64,000 nt of DNA from Mimachlamys varia (Eukaryota; Mollusca; Bivalvia; Pectinida; Pectinidae). Positions 30,240-45,899 of the stretch are shown piece by piece. Each line of letters starts with the position of its first letter. Position 1 is the stretch's first letter. The stretch covers positions 14,131,282 to 14,195,281 of the forward strand of contig OX392536.1 of assembly GCA_947623455.1 (NCBI GenBank), in the 5' to 3' direction. A program made the translations under genes and the position numbers. The notes beneath the pieces are model-generated. The model was not told the DNA's origin and made no database searches. It saw only the letters and a program-made list of their open reading frames with translations.

Positions 30240-33200
30240 CTCTGTACTGTTAACATTAATGTCTGTGAGAGAGGGAAGGATTCTGTGATCTTTGTACTTT
30301 TAACATTAATGTCTGTGAGAGAGGGAAAGATTCTGTGATCTCTGTACTGTTAACATTAATGTCTGTGAGAGAGGGAAGGATTCTGTGATCTCTGTACTGT
30401 TAACATTAATGTCTGTGAGAGAGGGAAGGATTCTGTGATCTCTGTACTGTTAACATTAATGTCTGTGAGAGAGGGAAGGATTCTGTGATCTTTGTACTGT
30501 TAACATTAATGTCTGTGAGAGAGGGAAGGATTCTGTGATCTTTGTACTTTTAACATTAATGTCTGTGAGAGAGGGAAAGATTCTGTGATCTCTGTACTGT
30601 TAACATTAATGTCTGTGAGAGAGGGAAGGATTCTGTGATCTCAGTACTGTTAACATTAATGTCTGTGAGAATGAGGAAAGGATTCTGTGTTCTCTGTACT
30701 GTTAACATTAATGTCTGTGAGAGAGGGAAGGATTCTGTGATCGTTGTACTGTTAACATTAATGTCTGTAAGAGAGGATTCTGTGATCACTGTACTGTTAA
30801 CATTAATATCTGTGTGAGAGGGAGGATTCTGCGATCTCTGTACTGTTAACTTTAATGTCTGTGAGAGAGGATTCTGTGATCTTTGTACTGTTAACATTAA
30901 TGTCTGTGAGAGAGGATTCTGTGATCTTTGTACTGTTAACATTAATGTCTGTGAGAGAGGATTCTGTGATATCTGTACTGTTAACATTAATGTCTGTGAG
31001 AGGGAAGGATTCTGTGATCTCTGTACTGTTAACATTAATGTCTGTGAGAGGGAAGGATTCTGTGATCTCTGTACTGTTAACATTAATGTCTGTGAGAGAA
31101 GGAAGGATTCTGTGATCTTTGTACTGTTAACATTAATGTCTGTGAGAGAGGGAAGTATTCTGTGATCTTTGTACTGTTAACATTAATGTCTGTGAGAGAG
31201 GGAAGGATTCTGTAATCTTTGTACTGCTAACATTAATGTCTGTGAGAGAGGGAGGATTCTGTGATCTTTGTACTGTTAACATTAATGTCTGTGAGAGAGG
31301 ATTCTGTAATCTCTGTACTGTTAACATTAATGTCTGTGAGAGGGAAGGATTCTGTGATCTCTGTACTGTTAACATTAACGTCTGTAAGAGAAGGAAGGAT
31401 TCTGTGATCTTTGTACTGTTAACATTAATGTCTGTAAGAAAAGGAAGGATTCTGTGATCTTTGTACTGTTAACATTAATGTCTGTGAGAGAGGATTCTGT
31501 AATCTCTGTACTGTTAACATTAATGTCTGTGAGAGGGAAGGATTCTGTGATCTCTGTACTGTTAACATTAACGTCTGTAAGAGAGGGAAGGATTCTGTGA
31601 TCTTTGTACTGTTAACATTAATGTCTGTAAGAGAAGGAAGGATTCTGTGATCTTTGTACTGTTAACATTAATGTCTGTGAGAGAGGGAAGGATTCTGTAA
31701 TCTCTGTACTGTTAACATTAATGTCTGTGAGAGGGAAGGATTCTGTGATCTCTGTACTGTTAACATTAACGTCTGTAAGAGAAGGAAGGATTCTGTGATC
31801 TCTGTACTGTTAACATTAATGTCTGTGAGAGAGGGAAGGATTCTGTGATCACTGTACTGTTAACATTAATGTCTGTAAGAGAGGGAAGGATTCTGTGATC
31901 TCTGTACTGTTAACATTAATGTCTGTGAGAGAGGGAAGGAGTCTGTGATCTTTGTACTGTTAACATTAATGTCTGTGAGAGAGGGAAGGATTCTGTGATC
32001 TTTGTACTTTTAACATTAATGTCTGTGAGAGAGGATTCTGTAATCTCTGTACTGTTAACATTAATGTCTGTGAGAGGGAAGGATTCTGTGATCTCTGTAC
32101 TGTTAACATTAACGTCTGTAAGAGAGGGAAGGATTCTGTGATCTTTGTACTGTTAACATTAATGTCTGTAAGAGAAGGAAGGATTCTGTGATCTCAGTAC
32201 TGTTAACATTAATGTCTGTGTGAGAGGGAAGGCTTCTGTGATCTCTGTACTGTTAACATTAATGTCTGTGAGAGAGGGAAGGATTCTGTGATCTTTGTAC
32301 TTTTAACATTAATGTCTGTGAGAGAGGGAAAGATTCTGTGATCTCTGTACTGTTAACATTAATGTCTGTGAGAGAGGGAAGGATTCTGTGATCTCTGTAC
32401 TGTTAACATTAATGTCTGTGAGAGAGGGAAGGATTCTGTGATCTCTGTACTGTTAACATTAATGTCTGTGAGAGAGGGAAGGATTCTGTGATCTTTGTAC
32501 TGTTAACATTAATGTCTGTGAGAGAGGGAAGGATTCTGTGATCTTTGTACTTTTAACATTAATGTCTGTGAGAGAGGGAAAGATTCTGTGATCTCTGTAC
32601 TGTTAACATTAATGTCTGTGAGAGAGGGAAGGATTCTGTGATCTCAGTACTGTTAACATTAATGTCTGTGAGAATGAGGAAAGGATTCTGTGTTCTCTGT
32701 ACTGTTAACATTAATGTCTGTGAGAGAGGGAAGGATTCTGTGATCGTTGTACTGTTAACATTAATGTCTGTAAGAGAGGATTCTGTGATCACTGTACTGT
32801 TAACATTAATATCTGTGTGAGAGGGAGGATTCTGCGATCTCTGTACTGTTAACTTTAATGTCTGTGAGAGAGGATTCTGTGATCTTTGTACTGTTAACAT
32901 TAATGTCTGTGAGAGAGGATTCTGTGATCTTTGTACTGTTAACATTAATGTCTGTGAGAGAGGATTCTGTGATATCTGTACTGTTAACATTAATGTCTGT
33001 GAGAGGGAAGGATTCTGTGATCTCTGTACTGTTAACATTAATGTCTGTGAGAGGGAAGGATTCTGTGATCTCTGTACTGTTAACATTAATGTCTGTGAGA
33101 GAAGGAAGGATTCTGTGATCTTTGTACTGTTAACATTAATGTCTGTGAGAGAGGGAAGTATTCTGTGATCTTTGTACTGTTAACATTAATGTCTGTGAGA

Positions 33201-33800
33201 GAGGGAAGGATTCTGTAATCTTTGTACTGCTAACATTAATGTCTGTGAGAGAGGGAGGATTCTGTGATCTTTGTACTGTTAACATTAATGTCTGTGAGAG
33301 AGGATTCTGTAATCTCTGTACTGTTAACATTAATGTCTGTGAGAGGGAAGGATTCTGTGATCTCTGTACTGTTAACATTAACGTCTGTAAGAGAAGGAAG
33401 GATTCTGTGATCTTTGTACTGTTAACATTAATGTCTGTAAGAAAAGGAAGGATTCTGTGATCTTTGTACTGTTAACATTAATGTCTGTGAGAGAGGATTC
33501 TGTAATCTCTGTACTGTTAACATTAATGTCTGTGAGAGGGAAGGATTCTGTGATCTCTGTACTGTTAACATTAACGTCTGTAAGAGAGGGAAGGATTCTG
33601 TGATCTTTGTACTGTTAACATTAATGTCTGTAAGAGAAGGAAGGATTCTGTGATCTTTGTACTGTTAACATTAATGTCTGTGAGAGAGGGAAGGATTCTG
33701 TAATCTCTGTACTGTTAACATTAATGTCTGTGAGAGGGAAGGATTCTGTGATCTCTGTACTGTTAACATTAACGTCTGTAAGAGAAGGAAGGATTCTGTG
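30240..33800. repeat. Higher-order duplication, 2,003-bp period
   Basis: The block of units around 30.24-31.80 kb recurs at 32.24-33.80 kb with the same order of unit variants, including the rare agaatgaggaaaggattctg unit (30668 and 32671) and the gatatctgta unit. The two encode identical 175-codon frames 2,003 bp apart. Confidence 0.88.
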
Positions 33801-36800
33801 ATCTTTATACTGTTAACATTAATGTCTGTGAGAGAGGGAAGGATTCTGTGATCACTGTACTGTTAACATTAATGTCTGTAAGAGAGGGAAGGATTCTGTG
33901 ATTTTTGTACTGTTAACATTAATGTCTGTGAGAGAGGGAACTATTCTGTGATCTTTGTACTGTTAACATTAATGTCTGTGAGAGAGGGAAGGATTCTGTG
34001 ATCTTTGTACTGTTAACATTAATGTCTGTGAGAGAGGGAAGGATTCTGTGATCTCTGTACTGTTAACATTAATGTCTGTGAGAGAGGGAAGGATTCTGTG
34101 ATCTCTGTACTGTTAACATTAATGTCTATGAGAGAGGGAAGGATTCTGTGATCTTTGTACTGTTAACATTAATGTCTGTGAGAGAGGATTCTGTGATATC
34201 TGTACTGTTAACATTAATGTCTGTGAGAGGAAAGGATTCTGTGATCTTTGTACTGTTAACATTAATGTCTGTGAGAGAGGGAAGGATTCTGTGATCTCTG
34301 TACTGTTAACATTAATGTCTGTGTGAGAGGGAAGGATTCTGTGATCTTTGTACTGTTAACATTAATGTCTGTGAGAGAGGTAAGGATTCTGTGATCTCTG
34401 TACTGTTAACATTAATGTCTGTAAGAGGGAAGGATTCTGTGATCTCTGTACTGTTAACATTAATGTCTGTGAGAGGGAAGGATTCTGTGATCTCTGTACT
34501 GTTAACATTAATGTCTGTGAGAGGGAAGGATTCTGTGATCTTTGTACTGTTAACATTAATGTCTGTGAGAGAGGGAAGTATTCTGTAATCTCTATACTGT
34601 TAACATTAATGTCTGTGAGAGGGAAGGATTCTGTGATCTCTGTACTGTTAACATTAACGTCTGTAAGAGAAGGAAGGATTCTGTGATCTTTGTACTGTTA
34701 ACATTAATGTCTGTGAGAGGGAAGGATTCTGTGATCTCTGTACTGTTAACATTAATGTCTGTAAGAGAAGGAAGGATTCTGTGATCTCTGTACTGTTAAC
34801 ATTAATGTCTGTGAGAGAGGGAAGGATTCTGTGATCTCTGTACTGTTAACATTAATGTCTGTGTGAGAGGGAAGGATTCTGTGATCTCTATACTGTTAAC
34901 ATTAATGTCTGTGTGAGAGGGAAGGATTCTGTGATCTCAGTACTGTTAACATTAATGTCTGTGTGAGAGGGAAGGATTCTGTGATCTCAGTACTGTTAAC
35001 ATTAATGTCTGTGTGAGAGGGAAGGCTTCTGTGATCTCTGTACTGTTAACATTAATGTCTGTGAGAGAGGGAAGGATTCTGTGATCTTTGTACTTTTAAC
35101 ATTAATGTCTGTGAGAGAGGGAAAGATTCTGTGATCTCTGTACTGTTAACATTAATGTCTGTGAGAGAGGGAAGGATTCTGTGATCTCTGTACTGTTAAC
35201 ATTAATGTCTGTGAGAGAGGGAAGGATTCTGTGATCTCTGTACTGTTAACATTAATGTCTGTGAGAGAGGGAAGGATTCTGTGATCTTTGTACTGTTAAC
35301 ATTAATGTCTGTGAGAGAGGGAAGGATTCTGTGATCTCTGTACTGTTAACATTAATGTCTGTGAGAGGGAAGGATTCTGTGATCTTTGTACTGTTAACAT
35401 TAATGTCTGTGAGAGAGGGAAGGATTCTGTGATCTTTGTACTTTTAACATTAATGTCTGTGAGAGAGGGAAAGATTCTGTGATCTCTGTACTGTTAACAT
35501 TAATGTCTGTGAGAGAGGGAAGGATTCTGTGATCTCAGTACTGTTAACATTAATGTCTGTGAGAATGAGGAAAGGATTCTGTGTTCTCTGTACTGTTAAC
35601 ATTAATGTCTGTGAGAGAGGGAAGGATTCTGTGATCTTTGTACTGTTAACATTAATGTCTGTAAGAGAGGATTCTGTGATCACTGTACTGTTAACATTAA
35701 CGTCTGTGTGAGAGGGAGGATTCTGCGATCTCTGTACTGTTAACTTTAATGTCTGTGAGAGAGGATTCTGTGATCTTTGTACTGTTAACATTAATGTCTG
35801 TGAGAGAGGATTCTGTGATCTTTGTACTGTTAACATTAATGTATGTGAGAGAGGATTCTGTGATCTCTGTACTGTTAACATTAATGTCTGTGAGAGGGAA
35901 GGATTCTGTGATCTCTGTACTGTTAACATTAATGTCTGTGAGAGGGAAGGATTCTGTGATCTCTGTACTGTTAACATTAATGTCTGTGAGAGAAGGAAGG
36001 ATTCTGTGATCTTTGTACTGTTAACATTAATGTCTGTGAGAGAGGGAAGTATTCTGTAATCTCTGTACTGTTAACATTAATGTCTGTGAGAGGGAAGGAT
36101 TCTGTGATCTCCGTACTGTTAACATTAACGTCTGTAAGAGAAGGAAGGATTCTGTGATCTTTGTACTGTTAACATTAATGTCTGTAAGAGAGGGAAGGAT
36201 TCTGTGATCTTTGTACTGTTAACATTAATGTCTGTGAGAGAGGATTCTGTAATCTCTGTACTGTTAACATTAATGTCTGTGAGAGGGAAGGATTCTGTGA
36301 TCTCTGTACTGTTAACATTAACGTCTGTAAGAGAGGGAAGGATTCTGTGATCTTTGTACTGTAAACATTAATGTCTGTAAGAGAAGGAAGGATTCTGTGA
36401 TCTTTGTACTGTTAACATTAATGTCTGTGAGAGAGGGAAGGATTCTGTAATCTCTGTACTGTTAACATTAATGTCTGTGAGAGGGAAGGATTCTGTGATC
36501 TCTGTACTGTTAACATTAACGTCTGTAAGAGAAGGAAGGATTCTGTGATCTTTATACTGTTAACATTAATGTCTGTGAGAGAGGGAAGGATTCTGTGATC
36601 ACTGTACTGTTAACATTAATGTCTGTAAGAGAGGGAAGGATTCTGTGATTTTTGTACTGTTAACATTAATGTCTGTGAGAGAGGGAACTATTCTGTGATC
36701 TTTGTACTGTTAACATTAATGTCTGTGAGAGAGGGAAGGATTCTGTAATCTTTGTACTGTTAACATTAATGTCTGCGAGAGAGGGAAGGATTCTGTAATC

Positions 36801-39800
36801 TTTGTACTGTTAACATTAATGTCTGTGAGAGAGGGAAGGATTCTGTGAACTCTGTACTGTTAACATTAATGTCTGTGAGAGAGGGAAGGATTCTGTAATC
36901 TCTGTACTGTTAACATTAATGTCTGTGAGAGGGAAGGATTCTGTGATCTCTGTACTGTTAACTTTAATGTCTGTGAGAGAGGATTCTGTGATTACTGTAC
37001 TGTTAACTTTAATGTCTGTGAGAGGGAGGATTCTGTGATCTTTGTACTGTTAACATTAATGTCTGTGAGAGAGGATTCTGTGATTACTGTACTGTTAACA
37101 TTAATGTCTGTAAGAGAAGGAAGGATTCTGTGATCTTTGTACTGTTAACATTAATGTCTGTGAGAGAGGGAAGGATTCTGTAATCTCTGTACTGTTAACA
37201 TTAATGTCTGTGAGAGGGAAGGATTCTGTGATCTCTGTACTGTTAACATTAACGTCTGTAAGAGAAGGAAGGATTCTGTGATCTTTATACTGTTAACATT
37301 AATGTCTGTGAGAGAGGGAAGGATTCTGTGATCACTGTACTGTTAACATTAATGTCTGTAAGAGAGGGAAGGATTCTGTGATTTTTGTACTGTTAACATT
37401 AATGTCTGTGAGAGAGGGAACTATTCTGTGATCTTTGTACTGTTAACATTAATGTCTGTGAGAGAGGGAAGGATTCTGTGATCTTTGTACTGTTAACATT
37501 AATGTCTGTGAGAGAGGGAAGGATTCTGTGATCTCTGTACTGTTAACATTAATGTCTGTGAGAGAGGGAAGGATTCTGTGATCTCTGTACTGTTAACATT
37601 AATGTCTATGAGAGAGGGAAGGATTCTGTGATCTTTGTACTGTTAACATTAATGTCTGTGAGAGAGGATTCTGTGATATCTGTACTGTTAACATTAATGT
37701 CTGTGAGAGGAAAGGATTCTGTGATCTTTGTACTGTTAACATTAATGTCTGTGAGAGAGGGAAGGATTCTGTGATCTCTGTACTGTTAACATTAATGTCT
37801 GTGTGAGAGGGAAGGATTCTGTGATCTTTGTACTGTTAACATTAATGTCTGTGAGAGAGGTAAGGATTCTGTGATCTCTGTACTGTTAACATTAATGTCT
37901 GTAAGAGGGAAGGATTCTGTGATCTCTGTACTGTTAACATTAATGTCTGTGAGAGGGAAGGATTCTGTGATCTCTGTACTGTTAACATTAATGTCTGTGA
38001 GAGGGAAGGATTCTGTGATCTTTGTACTGTTAACATTAATGTCTGTGAGAGAGGGAAGTATTCTGTAATCTCTGTACTGTTAACATTAATGTCTGTGAGA
38101 GGGAAGGATTCTGTGATCTCTGTACTGTTAACATTAACGTCTGTAAGAGAAGGAAGGATTCTGTGATCTTTGTACTGTTAACATTAATGTCTGTGAGAGG
38201 GAAGGATTCTGTGATCTCTGTACTGTTAACATTAATGTCTGTAAGAGAAGGAAGGATTCTGTGATCTCTGTACTGTTAACATTAATGTCTGTGAGAGAGG
38301 GAAGGATTCTGTGATCTCTGTACTGTTAACATTAATGTCTGTGTGAGAGGGAAGGATTCTGTGATCTCTATACTGTTAACATTAATGTCTGTGTGAGAGG
38401 GAAGGATTCTGTGATCTCAGTACTGTTAACATTAATGTCTGTGTGAGAGGGAAGGATTCTGTGATCTCAGTACTGTTAACATTAATGTCTGTGTGAGAGG
38501 GAAGGCTTCTGTGATCTCTGTACTGTTAACATTAATGTCTGTGAGAGAGGGAAGGATTCTGTGATCTTTGTACTTTTAACATTAATGTCTGTGAGAGAGG
38601 GAAAGATTCTGTGATCTCTGTACTGTTAACATTAATGTCTGTGAGAGAGGGAAGGATTCTGTGATCTCTGTACTGTTAACATTAATGTCTGTGAGAGAGG
38701 GAAGGATTCTGTGATCTCTGTACTGTTAACATTAATGTCTGTGAGAGAGGGAAGGATTCTGTGATCTTTGTACTGTTAACATTAATGTCTGTGAGAGAGG
38801 GAAGGATTCTGTGATCTCTGTACTGTTAACATTAATGTCTGTGAGAGGGAAGGATTCTGTGATCTCTGTACTGTTAACATTAATGTCTGTGAGAGAGGGA
38901 AGGATTCTGTGATCTTTGTACTTTTAACATTAATGTCTGTGAGAGAGGGAAAGATTCTGTGATCTCTGTACTGTTAACATTAATGTCTGTGAGAGAGGGA
39001 AGGATTCTGTGATCTCAGTACTGTTAACATTAATGTCTGTGAGAATGAGGAAAGGATTCTGTGTTCTCTGTACTGTTAACATTAATGTCTGTGAGAGAGG
39101 GAAGGATTCTGTGATCTTTGTACTGTTAACATTAATGTCTGTAAGAGAGGATTCTGTGATCACTGTACTGTTAACATTAACGTCTGTGTGAGAGGGAGGA
39201 TTCTGCGATCTCTGTACTGTTAACTTTAATGTCTGTGAGAGAGGATTCTGTGATCTTTGTACTGTTAACATTAATGTCTGTGAGAGAGGATTCTGTGATC
39301 TTTGTACTGTTAACATTAATGTATGTGAGAGAGGATTCTGTGATCTCTGTACTGTTAACATTAATGTCTGTGAGAGGGAAGGATTCTGTGATCTCTGTAC
39401 TGTTAACATTAATGTCTGTGAGAGGGAAGGATTCTGTGATCTCTGTACTGTTAACATTAATGTCTGTGAGAGAAGGAAGGATTCTGTGATCTTTGTACTG
39501 TTAACATTAATGTCTGTGAGAGAGGGAAGTATTCTGTAATCTCTGTACTGTTAACATTAATGTCTGTGAGAGGGAAGGATTCTGTGATCTCCGTACTGTT
39601 AACATTAACGTCTGTAAGAGAAGGAAGGATTCTGTGATCTTTGTACTGTTAACATTAATGTCTGTAAGAGAGGGAAGGATTCTGTGATCTTTGTACTGTT
39701 AACATTAATGTCTGTGAGAGAGGATTCTGTAATCTCTGTACTGTTAACATTAATGTCTGTGAGAGGGAAGGATTCTGTGATCTCTGTACTGTTAACATTA

Positions 39801-40564
39801 ACGTCTGTAAGAGAGGGAAGGATTCTGTGATCTTTGTACTGTAAACATTAATGTCTGTAAGAGAAGGAAGGATTCTGTGATCTTTGTACTGTTAACATTA
39901 ATGTCTGTGAGAGAGGGAAGGATTCTGTAATCTCTGTACTGTTAACATTAATGTCTGTGAGAGGGAAGGATTCTGTGATCTCTGTACTGTTAACATTAAC
40001 GTCTGTAAGAGAAGGAAGGATTCTGTGATCTTTATACTGTTAACATTAATGTCTGTGAGAGAGGGAAGGATTCTGTGATCACTGTACTGTTAACATTAAT
40101 GTCTGTAAGAGAGGGAAGGATTCTGTGATTTTTGTACTGTTAACATTAATGTCTGTGAGAGAGGGAACTATTCTGTGATCTTTGTACTGTTAACATTAAT
40201 GTCTGTGAGAGAGGGAAGGATTCTGTAATCTTTGTACTGTTAACATTAATGTCTGCGAGAGAGGGAAGGATTCTGTAATCTTTGTACTGTTAACATTAAT
40301 GTCTGTGAGAGAGGGAAGGATTCTGTGAACTCTGTACTGTTAACATTAATGTCTGTGAGAGAGGGAAGGATTCTGTAATCTCTGTACTGTTAACATTAAT
40401 GTCTGTGAGAGGGAAGGATTCTGTGATCTCTGTACTGTTAACTTTAATGTCTGTGAGAGAGGATTCTGTGATTACTGTACTGTTAACTTTAATGTCTGTG
40501 AGAGGGAGGATTCTGTGATCTTTGTACTGTTAACATTAATGTCTGTGAGAGAGGATTCTGTGAT
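33605..40564. repeat. Higher-order tandem duplication, 2 x 3,480 bp
   Basis: 33605-37084 and 37085-40564 are almost identical: at an offset of exactly 3,480 bp the lines agree base for base except for a few substitutions (for example tctatactgt near 34590 versus tctgtactgt near 38070, and gatctttgta near 35390 versus gatctctgta near 38870). The edges lie where the sequence changes from taagagaagg to other variants. Confidence 0.9.
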
Positions 40565-43500
40565 CACTGTACTGTTAACATTAATGTCTGTGAGAGAGGG
40601 AAGGATTCTGTGATCTCTGTACTTTTAACATTAATGTCTGTGCGAGGGAGGATTCTGTGATCTCTGTACTGTTAACATTAACGTCTGTAAGAGAGGGAAG
40701 GATTCTGTGATCTCTGTACTGTAAACATTAATGTCTGTAAGAGAAGGAAGGATTCTGTGATCTTTGTACTGTTAACATTAATGTCTGTGAGAGAAGGAAG
40801 GATTCTGTGATCTTTATACTGTTAACATTAATGTCTGTGAAAGAGGGAAGGATTCTGTGATCACTGTACTGTTAACATTAATGTCTGTAAGAGAGGGAAG
40901 GATTCTGTGATCTTTGTACTGTTAACATTAATGTCTGTGAGAGAGGGAAGGATTCTGTGATCACTGTACTGTTAACATTAATGTCTGTAAGAGAGGGAAG
41001 GATTCTGTGATTTTTGTACTGTTAACATTAATGTCTGTGAGAGAGGGAACTATTCTGTGATCTTTGTACTGTTAACATTAATGTCTGTGAGAGAGGGAAG
41101 GATTCTGTAATCTTTGTACTGTTAACATTAATGTCTGCGAGAGAGGGAAGGATTCTGTAATCTTTGTACTGTTAACATTAATGTCTGTGAGAGAGGGAAG
41201 GATTCTGTGAACTCTGTACTGTTAACATTAATGTCTGTGAGAGAGGGAAGGATTCTGTAATCTCTGTACTGTTAACATTAATGTCTGTGAGAGGGAAGGA
41301 TTCTGTGATCTCTGTACTGTTAACTTTAATGTCTGTGAGAGAGGATTCTGTGATTACTGTACTGTTAACTTTAATGTCTGTGAGAGGGAGGATTCTGTGA
41401 TCTTTGTACTGTTAACATTAATGTCTGTGAGAGAGGATTCTGTGATCACTGTACTGTTAACATTAATGTCTGTGAGAGAGGGAAGGATTCTGTGATCTCT
41501 GTACTTTTAACATTAATGTCTGTGCGAGGGAGGATTCTGTAATCTCTGTACTGTTAACATTAATGTCTGTGAGAGAGGATTCTGTGATCTCTGTACTGTT
41601 AACATTAATGTCTGTGAGAGAGGGAAGGATTCTGTGATCTTTATACTGTTAACATTAATGTCTGTGAGAGAAGGAAGGATTCTGTGATCTTTATACTGTT
41701 AACATTAATGTCTGTGAAAGAGGGAAGGATTCTGTGATCACTGTACTGTTAACATTAATGTCTGTAAGAGAGGGAAGGATTCTGTGATCTTTGTACTGTT
41801 AACATTAATGTCTGTGAGAGAGGGAAGGATTCTGTGATCTTTGTACTGTTAACATTAATGTCTGTGAGAGAGGGAAGGATTCTGTAATCTTTGTACTGTT
41901 AACATTAATGTCTGTGAGAGAGGGAAGGATTCTGTAATCTTTGTACTGTTAACATTAATGTCTGTGAGAGAGGGAAGGATTCTGTGAACTCTGTACTGTT
42001 AACATTAATGTCTGTGAGAGAGGGAAGGATTCTGTAATCTCTGTACTGTTAACATTAATGTCTGTGAGAGGGAAGGATTCTGTTATCTCTGTACTGTTAA
42101 CATTAATGTCTGTGTGAGAGGGAAGGATTCTGTGATCTCTGTACAGTGTTAACATTAATGTCTGTGAGAGAGGGAAGGATTCTGTGATCTCTGTACAGTG
42201 TTAACATTAATGTCTGTGAGAGAGGGAAGGATTCTGTGATCTCTGTACTGTTAACATTAATGTCTATGAGAGAGGGAGGGATTCTGTGATCTCTGTACTG
42301 TTAACATTAATGTCTGTGAGAGAGGATTCTGTGATCACTGTACTGTTAACTTTAATGTCTGTGAGAGAGGGAAGGATTCTGTGATCTTTATACTGTTAAC
42401 ATTAATGTCTGTGAGAGAGGGAAGGATTCTGTGATCTCTGTACTGTTAACTTTAATGTCTGTGAGAGAGGATTCTGTGATTACTGTACTGTTAACTTTAA
42501 TGTCTGTGAGAGGGAGGATTCTGTGATCTTTGTACTGTTAACATTAATGTCTGTGAGAGAGGATTCTGTGATCACTGTACTGTTAACTTTAATGTCTGTG
42601 AGAGGGAGGATTCTGTGATCTTTGTACTGTTAACAATAATGTCTGTGAGAGAGAGAAGGATTCTGTGATCTCTGTACTTTTAACATTAATGTCTGTGCGA
42701 GGGAGGATTCTGTAATCTCTGTACTGTTAACATTAATGTCTGTGAGAGAGGATTCTGTGATCTCTGTACTGTTAACATTAATGTCTGTGAGAGAGGAGAG
42801 GATTCTGTGATCTTTGTACTGTTAACATTAATGTCTGTGAGAGAGGGAAGGATTCTGTGATCTTTGTACTGTTAACATTAATGTCTGTAAGAGAAGGAAG
42901 GATTCTGTGATCTTTGTACTGTTAACATTAATGTCTGTGAGAGAGGGAAGGATTCTGTAATCTCTGTACTGTTAACATTAATGTCTGTGAGAGGGAAGGA
43001 TTCTGTGATCTCTGTACTGTTAACATTAACGTCTGTAAGAGAAGGAAGGATTCTGTGATCTTTATACTGTTAACATTAATGTCTGTGAGAGAGGGAAGGA
43101 TTCTGTGATCACTGTACTGTTAACATTAATGTCTGTAAGAGAGGGAAGGATTCTGTGATCTTTGTACTGTTAACATTAATGTCTGTGAGAGAGGGAACTA
43201 TTCTGTGATCTTTGTACTGTTAACATTAATGTCTGTGAGAGAGGGAAGGATTCTGTAATCTTTGTACTGTTAACATTAATGTCTGTAAGAGAGGGAAGGA
43301 TTCTGTAATCTTTGTACTGTTAACATTAATGTCTGTGAGAGAGGGAAGGATTCTGTGAACTCTGTACTGTTAACATTAATGTCTGTGAGAGAGGGAAGGA
43401 TTCTGTAATCTCTGTACTGTTAACATTAATGTCTGTGAGAGGGAAGGATTCTGTGATCTCTGTACTGTTAACATTAATGTCTGTGTGAGAGGGAAGGATT

Positions 43501-45899
43501 CTGTGATCTCTGTACTGTTAACATTAATGCCTGTGAGAGAGGATTCTGTGATCTTTGTACTGTTAACATTAATGTCTGTGAGAGAGGGAAGGATTCTGTG
43601 ATCTTTATACTGTTAACATTAATGTCTGTGAGAGAGGGAAGGATTCTGTGATCTCTGTACTGTTAACATTAATGTCTGTGAGAGAGGGAAGGATTCTGTG
43701 ATCTTTGTACTGTTAACATTAATGTCTGTGAGAGAGGGAAGGATTCTGTGATCTCTGTACTGTTAACTTTAATGTCTGTGAGAGAGGATTCTGTGATTAC
43801 TGTACTGTTAACTTTAATGTCTGTGAGAGGGAGGATTCTGTGATCTTTGTACTGTTAACATTAATGTCTGTGAGAGAGGATTCTGTGATCACTGTACTGT
43901 TAACATTAATGTCTGTGAGAGAGGGAAGGATTCTGTGATCTCTGTACTTTTAACATAAATGTCTGTGCGAGGGAGGATTCTGTAATCTCTGTACTGTTAA
44001 CATTAATGTCTGTGAGAGGGAAGGATTCTGTGATCTCTGTACTGTTAACTTTAATGTCTGTGAGAGAGGAGAGGATTCTGTGATCTTTGTACTGTTAACA
44101 TTAATGTCTGTGAGAGAAGGAAGGATTCTGTGATCTTTATACTGTTAACATTAATGTCTGTGAAAGAGGGAAGGATTCTGTGATCACTGTACTGTTAACA
44201 TTAATGTCTGTAAGAGAGGGAAGGATTCTGTGATCTTTGTACTGTTAACATTAATGTCTGTGAGAGAGGGAAGGATTCTGTGATCTTTGTACTGTTAACA
44301 TTAATGTCTGTGAGAGAGGGAATGATTCTGTAATCTTTGTACTGTTAACATTAATGTCTGTGAGAGAGGGAAGGATTCTGTAATCTTTGTACTGTTAACA
44401 TTAATGTCTGTGAGAGAGGGAAGGATTCTGTGAACTCTGTACTGTTAACATTAATGTCTGTGAGAGAGGGAAGGATTCTGTAATCTCTGTACTGTTAACA
44501 TTAATGTCTGTGAGAGGGAAGGATTCTGTTATCTCTGTACTGTTAAAATTAATGTCTGTGTGAGAGGGAAGGATTCTGTGATCTCTGTACTGTTAACATT
44601 AATGCCTGTGAGAGAGGATTCTGTGATCTTTGTACTGTTAACATTAATGTCTGTGAGAGAGGGAAGGATTCTGTGATCTCTGTACTGTTAACATTAATGT
44701 CTGTGAGAGAGGGAAGGATTCTGTGATCTTTGTACTGTTAACATTAATGTCTGTGAGAGAGGGAAGGATTCTGTGATCTCTGTACTGTTAACTTTAATGT
44801 CTGTGAGAGAGGATTCTGTGATTACTGTACTGTTAACTTTAATGTCTGTGAGAGGGAGGATTCTGTGATCTTTGTACTGTTAACATTAATGTCTGTGAGA
44901 GAGGGAAGGATTCTGTGATCTCTGTACTTTTAACATTAATGTCTGTGAGAGAGGATTCTGTGATCTCTGTACTGTTAACATTAATGTCTGTGAGAGAGGA
45001 GAGGATTCTGTGATCTTTGTACTGTTAACATTAATGTCTGTGAGAGAGGGAAGGATTCTGTGATCTGTTAACTTTAATGTCTGTGAGAGAGGATTCTGTG
45101 ATCACTGCACTGTTAACATTAATGTCTGTGAGAGGGAAGGATTCTGTGATCTCTGTACTGTTAACATTAATGTCTGTAAGAGGGAAGGATTCTGTGATCT
45201 CTGTACTGTTAACATTAATGTCTGTGAGAGAGGGAAGGATTCTGTGATCTTTGTACTGTTAACATTAATGTCTGTGAGAGGGAAGGATTCTGTGATATCT
45301 GTACTGTTAACATTAATGTCTGTGAGAGGGAAGGATTCTGTGATCTCTGTACTGTTAACATTAATGTCTGTGAGAGGGAAGGATTCTGTGATCTCTGTAC
45401 TGTTAACATTAATGTCTGTAAAAGGGAAGGATTCTGTGATCTCTGTACTGTTAACATTAATGTCTGTGTGAGAGGGAAGGATTCTGTGATCTCTGTACTG
45501 TTAACATTAATGTCTGTGAGAGGGAAGGATTCTGTGATCTCTGTACTGTTAACATTAATGTCTGTAAGAGGGAAGGATTCTGTGATCTCTGTACTGTTAA
45601 CATTAATGTCTGTGAGAGAGGGAAGGATTCTGTGATCTTTGTACTGTTAACATTAATGTCTGTGAGAGGGGGAAGGATTCTGTGATCTCAGTACTGTTAA
45701 CATTAATGTCTGTGAGAGAGGGAAGGATTCTGTGATCTGTTAACTTTAGTGTCTGTGAGAGAGGATTCTGTGATCTCTGTACTGTTAACATTAATGTCTG
45801 TGAGAGGGAAGGATTCTGTGATCTCTGTACTGTTAACATTAATGTCTATGAGAGAGGGAAGGATTCTGTGATCTCTGTACTGTTAACATTAATGTCTGT